The notes under the pieces are model-generated. The model did no database searches, was not told the DNA's origin, and was given only the letters and a program-made list of their open reading frames with translations. DNA of 50,257 nt from Betaproteobacteria bacterium (lineage in GTDB: Bacteria > Pseudomonadota > Gammaproteobacteria > Burkholderiales > SG8-41), in NCBI GenBank assembly GCA_029863175.1, contig JAOTVX010000026.1, forward strand, positions 1 to 50,257, given 5' to 3'. Below, piece by piece: positions 35,758 through 43,507 of this stretch; position 1 is the stretch's first letter, and each line of letters begins with the position of its first letter. A program made the translations under genes and the position numbers.

Positions 35758-35781
35758 ACCCCATCGTCCTGTCTATGGGGT
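35758..35781 (+). terminator. Terminator-like hairpin after the GH13 gene
   Basis: ACCCCAT (35758-35764) and ATGGGGT (35775-35781) form a 7-bp stem 33 bases after the stop, with a 10-base loop. No T tract is seen. Confidence 0.45.
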
Positions 35782-35801
35782 GACCAGTGGCACGCCAGAA
35801 A

Positions 35802-35928
35802 CTGGTGATGAGTACTGGTGATGAAAAATGGTGATCAGAACTGGTGATAAGAGCCTGGAATGCGCCGCTTTTCGAGGGTTTTCATCACCATTAATCATCA
35901 CCATCATTCATCACCATTTTTCATCACT
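35802..35928. repeat. Converging 13-bp-type repeat array R4
   Basis: Left-arm units TGGTGATGAGTAC, TGGTGATGAAAAA, TGGTGATCAGAAC and TGGTGATAAG are spaced exactly 13 bp. A central loop includes gaatgcgccgc, shared in part with R1 (aatgcgccg). Right-arm units are TCATCACCATTA, ATCATCACCATC and TTCATCACCATT. It lies between the GH13 gene and the 3' end of the convergent FrsA-like gene. Confidence 0.82.
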
Positions 35929-35963
35929 CCTTCGGTCGCAGCCCAAGACCGATCACGCATCCA

Positions 35964-37193
35964 TCAAAAGTAGGCCTGCCCAGGCTTGACAGGCGGCGTC
36001 CAGTCGCACTTGCCCCACGGCCCGTCGCCCTGCTCGCGGATGTAGGCGACGCGGCCGCCTTTCGTGGGCTTGCGCTTGCCGGAGAAGAGAAGCTGCAGCC
36101 AGTCCATCACGTAGTCGTGGCAATCCATGCCGCCGAGGTTCGGGATCCCCCACAGCGGATGGTACTGATTTTCGATCACCCACATCTCCTTCGGCACCTT
36201 GAGATCGTGGAAGGCCTCAATGGCATCCTCCAGCGGGCACAGCGGATCGAATTCGCCGGTGACGAGCAGCGTCGGGCACTTCACCTTGCCGAGGTAGCCG
36301 CGCACCGTCATCCCGCTTGCCACCTCCTTGTCGAACTTCGCCTCGTCCTCGTAACCCGCCATGTACATGAACATCTGCTTGAAGCGCGGCGAGGACTGCG
36401 TAAAGATGGTGTTGTTGGGATTGAAGCATGCGACCGAGCTCACCACGGCGGCCGCGCGGCGATCGTAGCTCGAGAGCCGCAGCGACCAGTAGCTGCCCAT
36501 GCTGATGCCGTAGATGGCGATTTTCTTCGGGTCCACCTCCTTGCGCTTCTGGAGATAGCTGATCACCGCCGCGCCGGCGCGCTCGTAGTTGTCCTTCACG
36601 GCGCGGATTTTCTGCATGTTCGAGTTGCCTTGCCCCGGGCCGTCCATCGCCAGCACGTGGAAGCCGCGAGAGAGCGCGATGTTGTGGAAGGCCTTGGGGA
36701 ACACCTCTTTGGTCTGGTCCATGCCCGGCACGTAGATGACGCAAGGCGCCTTGCGACGGTCCGGCAGCAGGTGCAACAGGCAGGAGATGGTCTTGCTGCC
36801 GCCGAACGGCACCTCGACGCGCTCGATCGGGTAGGCTGCGACCTTCGAGCGGCGGTCCACCATCTCGGAGAGTTTCTTGTAGAGGTATTGCTTGACGGGA
36901 TGAGCGTCGAAGAAGATCGGATGCTGAGCCATCCGGTAGGACTCGATCGCATGATCGTAGTGAAATGTTGCGGTTTCGTTGGCCCCCATCGCTTCTGCGC
37001 GCCGCGCGAGTTTCTCGTGGCGCTCGCCCGCCTCGCGCCAAACCTTGGGCAGCATGCGGTAGTTGCGCGCGCGCTTGCCCGCCGGCACCTCGATATCGTC
37101 GCGTTCGAAGTTCTGCACCCGCCCGCGCATGTTGAGCGCGAGATCGAGCATCCATTGCTGGTTGTCGCGTTGTGTTCTGAGCTTCCGCAGCAT
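35964..37193 (-). CDS. FrsA/DPO-hydrolase-like alpha/beta hydrolase (paralogue 3)
   Basis: 409 residues. The N-terminal cap has helical segments such as NETATFHYDHAIESYRMAQH. The core has VEVPFGGSKTISCLLHLL, VIYVPGMDQTKEV, LAMDGPGQGNSN, the nucleophile elbow IAIYGISMGSYWSLR (Ser231), TGEFDPLCPLEDAIEAF for the acid and a His in ENQYHPLWG. It is the longest of three paralogues in the window, with a C-terminal tail ending in Tyr-Phe. Array R5 separates it from the CocE-type gene on the same strand. Confidence 0.9.
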   Translation of the reverse strand: MLRKLRTQRDNQQWMLDLALNMRGRVQNFERDDIEVPAGKRARNYRMLPKVWREAGERHEKLARRAEAMGANETATFHYDHAIESYRMAQHPIFFDAHPVKQYLYKKLSEMVDRRSKVAAYPIERVEVPFGGSKTISCLLHLLPDRRKAPCVIYVPGMDQTKEVFPKAFHNIALSRGFHVLAMDGPGQGNSNMQKIRAVKDNYERAGAAVISYLQKRKEVDPKKIAIYGISMGSYWSLRLSSYDRRAAAVVSSVACFNPNNTIFTQSSPRFKQMFMYMAGYEDEAKFDKEVASGMTVRGYLGKVKCPTLLVTGEFDPLCPLEDAIEAFHDLKVPKEMWVIENQYHPLWGIPNLGGMDCHDYVMDWLQLLFSGKRKPTKGGRVAYIREQGDGPWGKCDWTPPVKPGQAYF

Positions 37194-37256
37194 CTTCTCT
37201 CTCCACTATCGACGTTATTTGACTGGGCGACTTTCGCGCACCTGCCTACCCAAAAT

Positions 37257-37384
37257 AGTGATGAATGATGGTGATGAGTACTGGTGATGATAAATGGTGA
37301 TGAACAACGCTCGTTACCAGTGCATCGCTATCTCTCATCACCAGTTCCCATCACTATCTCTCATCACCGGTAATCATCACCAGT
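37257..37384. repeat. Converging 13-bp-type repeat array R5
   Basis: Left-arm units are AGTGATGAATGA, TGGTGATGAGTAC, TGGTGATGATAAA and TGGTGATGAACAA. A central loop around 37306-37330 is followed by right-arm units CTCATCACCAGTT, CCCATCACTATCT, CTCATCACCGGTA and ATCATCACCAG. It ends three bases before the CocE-type stop codon. Confidence 0.8.
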
Positions 37385-37386
37385 TT

Positions 37387-39090
37387 TCACTTGGCGGGGA
37401 TGATAGGCACGAGCAAGTAAGACGCCCGATCGCCGCCCGAATAAATCGAGTTTTCGGCGCCCGCGTTGTAATCGCCATGGTAATGCGTGTACGGCGCGCT
37501 GCCCACGCCGTCGCGCGGCTGCACATCCAGGCGCAGCTTGTGCCCTTTCTTCAGCACGATGCAGGTGGGCCAGATCTCGACCTGGCACTCGACCGGCTCG
37601 TTCGGCTTCAGCCACTGGCGTTCGTTGTGCGGGTGGTACGGGCGGTACGGCAGCGAGCGCTCGGGATCGAGCTTGCGGTGAGAAGCGCGTAACCAGCCCT
37701 TGGTCAGCGGCACCGGCTGGCCATGCTGGCCGACCTCCCAGACGTCCTTGCCGTCGGGGCCGACGTTGCGCAGCGTCGCGAAAATATCCATGTCCTCAGA
37801 CGTGCTCGATACCCACAGGTTCAGCATGAGCGGGCCCGTGATCTCGGTGTCCTGCTCTATGGGCGGCGTCTCGAGAGAAATTCCGGTGCGGCCGGCGCCG
37901 CCGTGCGTCGTCGACAGTGACGAGCCCGACGCCACCCCGGCGCGGGTCACCCCGCTCGCCGGATAGGTCCCCTTGTTGACGATCTTGTGCGGCTTCGGGA
38001 CGAGCGCGCCCTCGATGCCGTGCTCGTCGCCCGAGGGCTGGCGGTCGATCTGGAGATACAATTTCGTCCACTGCGTGCGCGCAAGCGGCCACTCGTGCTC
38101 GTAGCGGAATGCGTAGGGCCGCGCGCTGCCGCCGGTGCGAATCTCCAGCTTCACCGGCGGTTCCTCCATGATCCCGGTGTCGAGGCCCTTCAACCAATGG
38201 TCCATGAACCGCAGCTGGTCCATGCGCCCCTCTTCGGCATGGAACGGGTGGAAGTGCGTGCCGGTGTGGATGCGTAACTTCTTATGTTTCGAAGCGGCAT
38301 TCATGAAGCCTTCCGTGTTCCCGCGCAGGTGCAGCGAGTAGCCGCCCCAGTTACCCACGCTATAGAGCGGCACCGTGATGTTTTCCCACCGCGCGCTGCA
38401 CAGCCGCCACCACTCCGAGTCGAGGTCATTGCGCATCATGTTCCACAGCATGTCGTTCTGGAACGCATCCGGGTTGTAGCTGCGCGGACGCCCGAGCAAG
38501 TGATGCGCCGTGTGCGTGAGCCACCAGTTACCGATGAAGCCGAGCGAGAAGATGCCGCCGTGGTAGGCCTGGTCGCGGTACTGGTCCGCACGGCCCTCCC
38601 ACGGCATGATGCACTTCAGCGAGGGCGGCTGCAGATTGGCGACACGCCACTGCGAGCTCGCATGATAGGAAATGCCGAGCGTTCCGATGTTGCCCGAGCA
38701 CCACGGGCGCTTGGCGATCCACTCGATCGCGTCGTAGAAGTCGAGCGACTCCTGGTAAGAGCTCGGGTCGGATTTGCCGGGGGACTTGCCGGTGCCGCGC
38801 GAGTCGACTCGCACGCACGCGTAGCCGCGCGGGCACCACCACTCCGGGTTGACCGTCTCCCAGTTCATGTAGGGATTGGCCTTCTCCTCGAGGTCCGCCG
38901 GTGGGATCCAGAGCTTGTCCTTCTGGTAGACGCTGATGTTCATAATCGCCGGAAAGCGCTCGTTCCCGCCGTCGGGGCGAAAGATGTCGGCGTAGAGGAC
39001 CGTGCCGTCGCGCAACGGGATCTGCACGTCCTTCTCGACGACGAGCTTGTAGTCCTTGGGTTGGGATACGTTGGCGGACTTATCAGGCAT
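37387..39090 (-). CDS. CocE/NonD family alpha/beta hydrolase (second copy)
   Basis: 567 residues from the ATG at 39090, with GGAGCAAGGA just upstream. It shows DGTVLYADIFRPDGGN, ACVRVDSRGTGKSPG and the nucleophile elbow TLGISYHASSQWR (Ser141), then the C-terminal jelly roll with TGPLMLNLWVSSTSEDMDIF, LRASHRKLDPERSLPYRPYH and VLKKGHKLRLDV. Same two-domain plan as the gene at 20117, with differing middle sequence, so the two are paralogues rather than recent copies. Cytoplasmic, esterase or amidase activity inferred. Confidence 0.92.
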   Translation of the reverse strand: MPDKSANVSQPKDYKLVVEKDVQIPLRDGTVLYADIFRPDGGNERFPAIMNISVYQKDKLWIPPADLEEKANPYMNWETVNPEWWCPRGYACVRVDSRGTGKSPGKSDPSSYQESLDFYDAIEWIAKRPWCSGNIGTLGISYHASSQWRVANLQPPSLKCIMPWEGRADQYRDQAYHGGIFSLGFIGNWWLTHTAHHLLGRPRSYNPDAFQNDMLWNMMRNDLDSEWWRLCSARWENITVPLYSVGNWGGYSLHLRGNTEGFMNAASKHKKLRIHTGTHFHPFHAEEGRMDQLRFMDHWLKGLDTGIMEEPPVKLEIRTGGSARPYAFRYEHEWPLARTQWTKLYLQIDRQPSGDEHGIEGALVPKPHKIVNKGTYPASGVTRAGVASGSSLSTTHGGAGRTGISLETPPIEQDTEITGPLMLNLWVSSTSEDMDIFATLRNVGPDGKDVWEVGQHGQPVPLTKGWLRASHRKLDPERSLPYRPYHPHNERQWLKPNEPVECQVEIWPTCIVLKKGHKLRLDVQPRDGVGSAPYTHYHGDYNAGAENSIYSGGDRASYLLVPIIPAK

Positions 39091-39109
39091 TCCTTGCTCC
39101 AAAAGCAAT

Positions 39110-39240
39110 ATTGGTGATGATTACTGGTGATGATTACTGGTGATGAGAATTGGTGATGAGTACTGGCGATGGGCTAGTTAGGACAGGTTTTCCATCACCA
39201 TTTTTCATCACCAACATTCATCACCATCATTCATCACCAC
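39110..39240. repeat. Converging 13-bp-type repeat array R6
   Basis: The clearest array. Left-arm units are TGGTGATGATTAC (twice), TGGTGATGAGAAT and TGGTGATGAGTAC, then a mutated TGGCGATGG, at an exact 13-bp period. The right arm is CATCACCATTTTT, CATCACCAACATT, CATCACCATCATT and CATCACCA, also at 13 bp. It lies upstream of the CocE-type gene start. Confidence 0.85.
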
Positions 39241-39324
39241 CCTGGTGCGGCGCGAGGGCGTTAGCTTATCACTGCAGCAAGGCCTTCGTTGTCGCCACCG
39301 GCCGCGATGTGGACTCGCGCGACG

Positions 39325-39360
39325 GCGCAGCGCGTGTTTCATTGTGTTAGGGGTTCTTAA
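39325..39360. mobile_element. Remnant end of the MITE-like family
   Basis: Read in reverse, the end starts TTAAGAACCCCTAACACAATG and continues GAAACACGCGCTGCG, closely matching the left end of the element at 19367. No partner end is visible within about 300 bases, so this is probably a solo or decayed end. Its last bases supply the stop codon region of the adjacent SDR gene. Confidence 0.5.
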
Positions 39361-40100
39361 ATCAGCACCTGGCCGCCGTTGACGTGAATGTTTTGGCCAG
39401 TGATGAAGCGCGCCGCCGGCCGGCAGATAAAGCACACTGATTCGGCAATATCCTCTGGCGCACCTTCGTAACCGACCGGAATCTCCACGGGCGGCACTTC
39501 GCCCGAGGTTTTGGAGCGCTCGCCGCCGATCCGGCCCGGCGAGACGCAGTTGACCGTAATCCCCTGCTGTGCGTATTCCATCGCGAGCGCACGTGTCAGG
39601 CCCTCCAGTCCCGCTTTTGCGGTCGCGGCGTGCGCCCGCCCGACGTAGCCCGGGAGGCGGTGACTGGCGCCGCCGATGTTGACTATCCGTCCCCAGCTGC
39701 GCTTCAGCATGTGCGGAATCGCTGCTCGCGAGCACAGAAACGCGCCATCGAGAATGATCGACACGATGTGACGCCACTGGTCCATCGTCATCTCGGTAAA
39801 TTTCACCCGCTCGCGGTCGGCTGCGTTGTTGACGAGTATGTCCACTCCGCCAAAACGCGCCTCGATTGCCTCGAACATGCGTCCCACCGCCTCCTCGTCC
39901 GTGATGTCGGCAATGCAAACCAGCGCCTGCGCGCCCGCATTCTGCAATTCGGCGCGCACCGCTTCCGCCTCCTCGCGGGAGCGCCGCGTGTTGATCACGA
40001 TCGCAGCGCCCTCGCGCGCGAGCGTATGCGCGATTGCGCGGCCACTGCGGCGCACCGCTCCGGTGATGAGCGCGACCTTGCCTTCAAGCTCCCCTGCCAT
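39357..40100 (-). CDS. SDR family oxidoreductase with altered catalytic site
   Basis: 247 residues. It has a FabG-like fold with ALITGAVRRSGRAIAHTLA, NNAADRERVKF, NIGGASHRLPG, and a final GQNIHVNGGQVLI. The usual YxxxK is not evident: the site reads RAHAATAKAGLEG, so the residue four before Lys is Ala and a His sits one further upstream. Either the His substitutes, or the loop is shifted. Substrate unknown. It is divergent from the selenoprotein gene, with 159 bp between the starts. The stop codon overlaps the transposon-like end. Confidence 0.85.
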   Translation of the reverse strand: MAGELEGKVALITGAVRRSGRAIAHTLAREGAAIVINTRRSREEAEAVRAELQNAGAQALVCIADITDEEAVGRMFEAIEARFGGVDILVNNAADRERVKFTEMTMDQWRHIVSIILDGAFLCSRAAIPHMLKRSWGRIVNIGGASHRLPGYVGRAHAATAKAGLEGLTRALAMEYAQQGITVNCVSPGRIGGERSKTSGEVPPVEIPVGYEGAPEDIAESVCFICRPAARFITGQNIHVNGGQVLI

Positions 40101-40259
40101 AGCTGTCCTTTTGCGCTGGTGTATTTCCGTGCTTTATCGGCGCCACGATTCTACCGGACCCGTGGCATGCCCGGGCCGAGTATCGGGCGCGCCATTAAAT
40201 GTGCTAATTTCTCCGAGCTCACCGCGAAACCCGGAACTTATCGCAAGCAGGCACCAGCC

Positions 40260-41633
40260 ATGTCAAGAGTACCTATCATCGATCCGCTCACCGCAACCGG
40301 CGAGACTGCCCGGTTCTTCGAGGCATCGGCCCAGTTTCGCGGCCGTGTGCCGAACTCCGCCCGGGTCTGGGGCCACATCCCGCACATCGCCAAATTTCAG
40401 CTGCTCGCGGGTGTCGGCCTGCAGCGTGAAGGTGGTGGTGGCGTGCTCTCCTGCCGTATCAAGGAGATGGCCGTCCTTAAGACGAGCCACGTGAACAGCT
40501 GCGCGTACTGAATTGCGCACAACACGGCGCTTGGTCAAGCGTCCGGCATCACGAGCGAGCAGGTCGCAGCGATCAGCCTCGACGACTACCTGCACTCGCC
40601 GCTGTTTTCGCCGCGGGAGCGGGCTGCGGTCCTGTGGGCGGAGCACGTCGCCCGGAACACGGCGCGCACTCGTGACGACGTCTTTGACGAGGTGAGGCGC
40701 CACTTCGACGAGGCCGAGCTCGTTGAGCTGACGGGTGTGTGCGGGTTGTTTGCGCAGTCGAACCGCTTCCAGGATTCACTCCTTCTGCCGATCGAGGAGC
40801 CAGGCGAGGTCAACAAGATCGGGCACTCGGTCCGGATCAACACGGATCGCCTCAAGGCGTACATCGAGCGCCTTGTCGCCACCTGGCCCGAAGAATTTCC
40901 CGCCCTGGACAGTGCATCCGTGCCCAGATCGAGCCGTGGGGGGAACGTGGCGCCGGAAGCCGCAGCGCCGGCGAACGGGTCTTGCCGGGTCACGCTGCCT
41001 GACCCGAGGACGGCGCAAGGTGATGCCGGGTGGTTCCTGCGCACGGCGGAGCAGCTGCTCGGGGGCGTGCCAAACGCTATCCGCATGTGGGCGCACATCC
41101 CCCACTTGGGCAAGCTGTTCCTTCCGTTCCACGTCGCATTGGTCTACGAGGGCGTCGGAAGCCTGTTGCCGGGCGTGCTGAAGGCGCTCGTCCTCGTTCG
41201 CACCAGCCACGTTAACGACGCGCCCTACTCTCTTGTACACCGAACGGCAATGGCGCGCGCCGCCGGCCTCACCTCAGAGCAGCTCGGGCTCATCGCTTCG
41301 GATGACTGCGCGGCCTCACCGCAATTCTCGGCGCGCGAGCGCGCGGCGCTCGCCTGGGCCGAGCACGTGGCACGCAACGCCGCAAAGCACAGAAACGACG
41401 TCTGCGAACAGGTCCGCGAAAACTTCAGCGATGCCGAGATCGTCGAGCTGACCGGCCTGTGCGCCGTCTCCAGCAAGGTGGACCGCATTCAGAATGCCCT
41501 GCGGGTCCCGCTGGAGACCGCAGCCGAGATCGCCGGACTGTACCGCACGCCCCGGATGGACCCGGAGCGGATGAAACACTATCTGCAGGAAATCATCGAG
41601 AGTTGGCCGCAGATATTCCCGGTCCCGCATTAG
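40260..41633 (+). CDS. Predicted AhpD/CMD-family selenoprotein, tandem-domain, in-frame TGA as Sec84
   Basis: One frame of 457 codons from the ATG at 40260 is interrupted only by TGA at 40509-40511. The context is SHVNSCAY-[TGA]-IAHNTAL. In CMD/AhpD proteins this site is NxCxYCxxxH, so TGA sits exactly at the second redox Cys, giving Cys81-x-x-Sec84 and then His87. Translation then runs on in frame with full homology: the continuation (ITSEQVAAI, SPLFSPRERAAVLWAEHVAR) matches the C-terminal half, which repeats the same domain. Domain 1 is residues 1-205, and domain 2 about 235-457. In domain 2 the motif is NDAPYSLVH, with Ala321 and Ser324 in place of the redox pair. AhpD-like proteins reduce peroxides or disulfides. 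Ordinary annotation would split this gene in two (40260-40511 and from 40692). Confidence 0.8.
40526..40543 (+). promoter_or_regulatory. SECIS-like hairpin downstream of the in-frame TGA
   Basis: A 7-bp stem GGCGCUU / AAGCGUC (one G-U pair) closes a GGUC tetraloop at 40533-40536. The loop begins 22 bases after the TGA. Bacterial SECIS elements lie directly 3' of UGA with a G (often GU) at the loop start, and the E. coli fdhF element also has GGUC in its loop, about 19 bases after UGA. The match is by eye and not scored. Confidence 0.6.
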
Positions 41634-41674
41634 GATTCGGTCGCAATCGCGGTTCCCTACGGGCGAGCTCGTAT

Positions 41675-41690
41675 CGCAGCTCAGGCTGCG
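41675..41690 (+). terminator. Short hairpin after the selenoprotein gene
   Basis: CGCAGC-tcag-GCTGCG, a perfect 6-bp stem with a 4-base loop, 42 bases after the stop and before the convergent amidohydrolase. No T tract follows. Confidence 0.4.
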
Positions 41691-41754
41691 GGTGGACTGA
41701 ACTCTCGCCGCACTCGCGGCGCAGCCCCCACCGTCAAGCGCGGGCGCAGCCGCG

Positions 41755-42600
41755 CTAGCCACGGTCGCGCGGAAGCGGCCACTCGAGCCACTCGCACAGG
41801 CCACGGCCCATGATCCACTCCTGGTCCGCGGCGGTGAGCCAGGGAATCGCCTCGGTGAACATTGTGATCGCCTGGCGGTAGGAGCACGGCAGCCGCGCGA
41901 GGTCCGTGCCCCAGAACATGCGGCGCGGGCCGAAGGCGTCGTAGACGCGGCGCAAGTAGGGATGAAGCGACCGGTAGGGATAGGTGTCCTTGGTGTACGC
42001 CGGCAGCGCGCTCAATTTGACGTTCACGTTGGGACGGCGGGCGAGCGCGAGCAGCCGGTCGAGATCGCGGAACGCGACTTCATCATATTCGTTGCTGGTG
42101 AGCCCGAGGTGGCACAGGGCGAGCTTGAGCCTCGGATGGCGCTCGGCGAAGCGATCGATGAGATGCACCCTGTCGTGCGACACCAGCGCCATGATCGGCA
42201 CGCCGGCCTTTTCCGCCTCTTCCCAGAGCCAATCAGCGCGGCCCTCCGTGAGCGTCGCGATCAAGTGCGGCCGGTTGAAGCTGCAGCGCAAGCCCAGCAT
42301 GCCGGGCTGCCGGCGCCAGGTCGCGACCAGCTCGCGCGCGCCAGGCGTCGCGGTGTCAAGCCGGCCCATCGCTGCGAAGCGGTCCGGGTGCCGCTGGGCC
42401 GCCTCGAGCACGAGATCGTTGCGGTCGTAATCCCAGTACGGCGGAACCAGCACGGCGCGGTGCACGCCGGCCGCGTCCATTTCGCGTAGCAGCTCATCCG
42501 CGCCGAGCGGCGTTTCCCGGTGCATGGCCTGTCCGGCGCGCCACGGACGCTCGGGCGTGCTGGGGGCCCAGATGTGGACCTGCGCGTCGGCGATCAGCAT
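41755..42600 (-). CDS. Amidohydrolase family 2 protein
   Basis: 281 residues from the ATG at 42600 (an in-frame start at 42636 gives a leader). The TIM-barrel metal-hydrolase pattern is visible: MLIADAQVHIW at the N-terminus, VSHDRVHLIDRFAERHPRLK, LALCHLG, NVNVKLSALP and, late, RMFWGTDLARLP for the metal-bound Asp. The first metal site is QVH where the family often has HxH, so the metal may be coordinated differently. Such proteins decarboxylate or hydrolyse cyclic carboxylates. It lies 13 bases downstream of an alpha/beta hydrolase gene on the same strand, likely one operon. Confidence 0.9.
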   Translation of the reverse strand: MLIADAQVHIWAPSTPERPWRAGQAMHRETPLGADELLREMDAAGVHRAVLVPPYWDYDRNDLVLEAAQRHPDRFAAMGRLDTATPGARELVATWRRQPGMLGLRCSFNRPHLIATLTEGRADWLWEEAEKAGVPIMALVSHDRVHLIDRFAERHPRLKLALCHLGLTSNEYDEVAFRDLDRLLALARRPNVNVKLSALPAYTKDTYPYRSLHPYLRRVYDAFGPRRMFWGTDLARLPCSYRQAITMFTEAIPWLTAADQEWIMGRGLCEWLEWPLPRDRG

Positions 42601-42613
42601 GCTGAAACGCCTT

Positions 42614-43459
42614 TCATGCTTTAAAGCCACATACAAAGCGCCGGACCTCGGGAACCACTTCGTCCGGCGCGAGGAAATGTATCCCGTAGTTGTAGCCGTC
42701 GACCTGGACCAGTTTCGCGCGCGGCAGCCGCTCGCACATCTCCGTGAGGTGGCCCTTGAGCCGCTCCGAGCACTTGCTGCCGACGACGATCATGACCGGG
42801 ACGCGGATCTCACCGAGGCGCGGATTGAGATCCACATTCGAGAAGATCTTGAACGCGGCGACCGCGATATGCACTGGCGTCTTCGCCATCTCGCTCGCCA
42901 TCCACTCGCCGAGCCCCGGCGGCGCCTGTTTGACGTCCAGCCGGTACTGCAGCGTCCGGCGGCACCACTCTGCGACCCCGTATTTCGTGATCGCCGCTTC
43001 CTGGCTCGCTTCGCCGAGCGCGTAGTTGGTCTTGGTCTGGTCGCCCATCTTGGCGTAGGCGTTGCACAGCGTGACCGAGGCGATGCGTTGCGGATGCGCG
43101 AGCGCCGCGAGCAGGCCCAGGGTGCCGCCGGTCACCTCGCCGACCCAGTGCACACGCTCGATGGCGAGCACATCCATCAGCCCGATCACGTCGCTCACCA
43201 GCAAATCGGGCGCGATGGTGGAGCCCGGCGGTGGCTTGGTGGTATCGCCGTAACCGCGCGGATCCATGCGCAACACGCGGTAGTCGCGCCCGAGCAGCGG
43301 AACCCACGCGCGCCAGAACTCGCTGGTGCGGCAATACCCGGAGTACAGCAGGAACGTCTCCGGCGGGTCGCTGCGCCACGGGTCGGTGTAGTCGGCCAGG
43401 TCGTAACGGATGACGATGTCGCCGACCTGCGCGAACTGCTTTGGACCGCCACTACTCAT
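42614..43459 (-). CDS. Alpha/beta-fold hydrolase lacking the nucleophile Ser
   Basis: 281 residues. The fold is clear: FLLYSGYCRTSEFWRAWVPL, LRMDPRGYGDTTKPP, late IVVGSKCSERLKGHL, and a C-terminal His in YNYGIHFLAPDEV. The nucleophile elbow normally GxSxGG reads VGEVTGGTLGLLAA, with Val where Ser should be (codon GTG). The protein may be non-hydrolytic, use another nucleophile, or bind rather than cleave. It is the first gene of a two-gene unit with the amidohydrolase. The ATG at 43459 is weakly supported by a ribosome-binding site. Confidence 0.85.
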   Translation of the reverse strand: MSSGGPKQFAQVGDIVIRYDLADYTDPWRSDPPETFLLYSGYCRTSEFWRAWVPLLGRDYRVLRMDPRGYGDTTKPPPGSTIAPDLLVSDVIGLMDVLAIERVHWVGEVTGGTLGLLAALAHPQRIASVTLCNAYAKMGDQTKTNYALGEASQEAAITKYGVAEWCRRTLQYRLDVKQAPPGLGEWMASEMAKTPVHIAVAAFKIFSNVDLNPRLGEIRVPVMIVVGSKCSERLKGHLTEMCERLPRAKLVQVDGYNYGIHFLAPDEVVPEVRRFVCGFKA

Positions 43460-43507
43460 GTCGCGTTTGCCGGTTTGCCGCGCGCGGCGCCCCTGCGAAC
43501 GGAGCCG

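Noticed and set aside
40509..40511. TGA as a simple nonsense mutation or a real stop
   Set aside because: The frame continues with full domain homology, the TGA is precisely at the redox Cys position, and a SECIS-like hairpin follows. A TGC-to-TGA error remains the main alternative and is kept as a refuting test.
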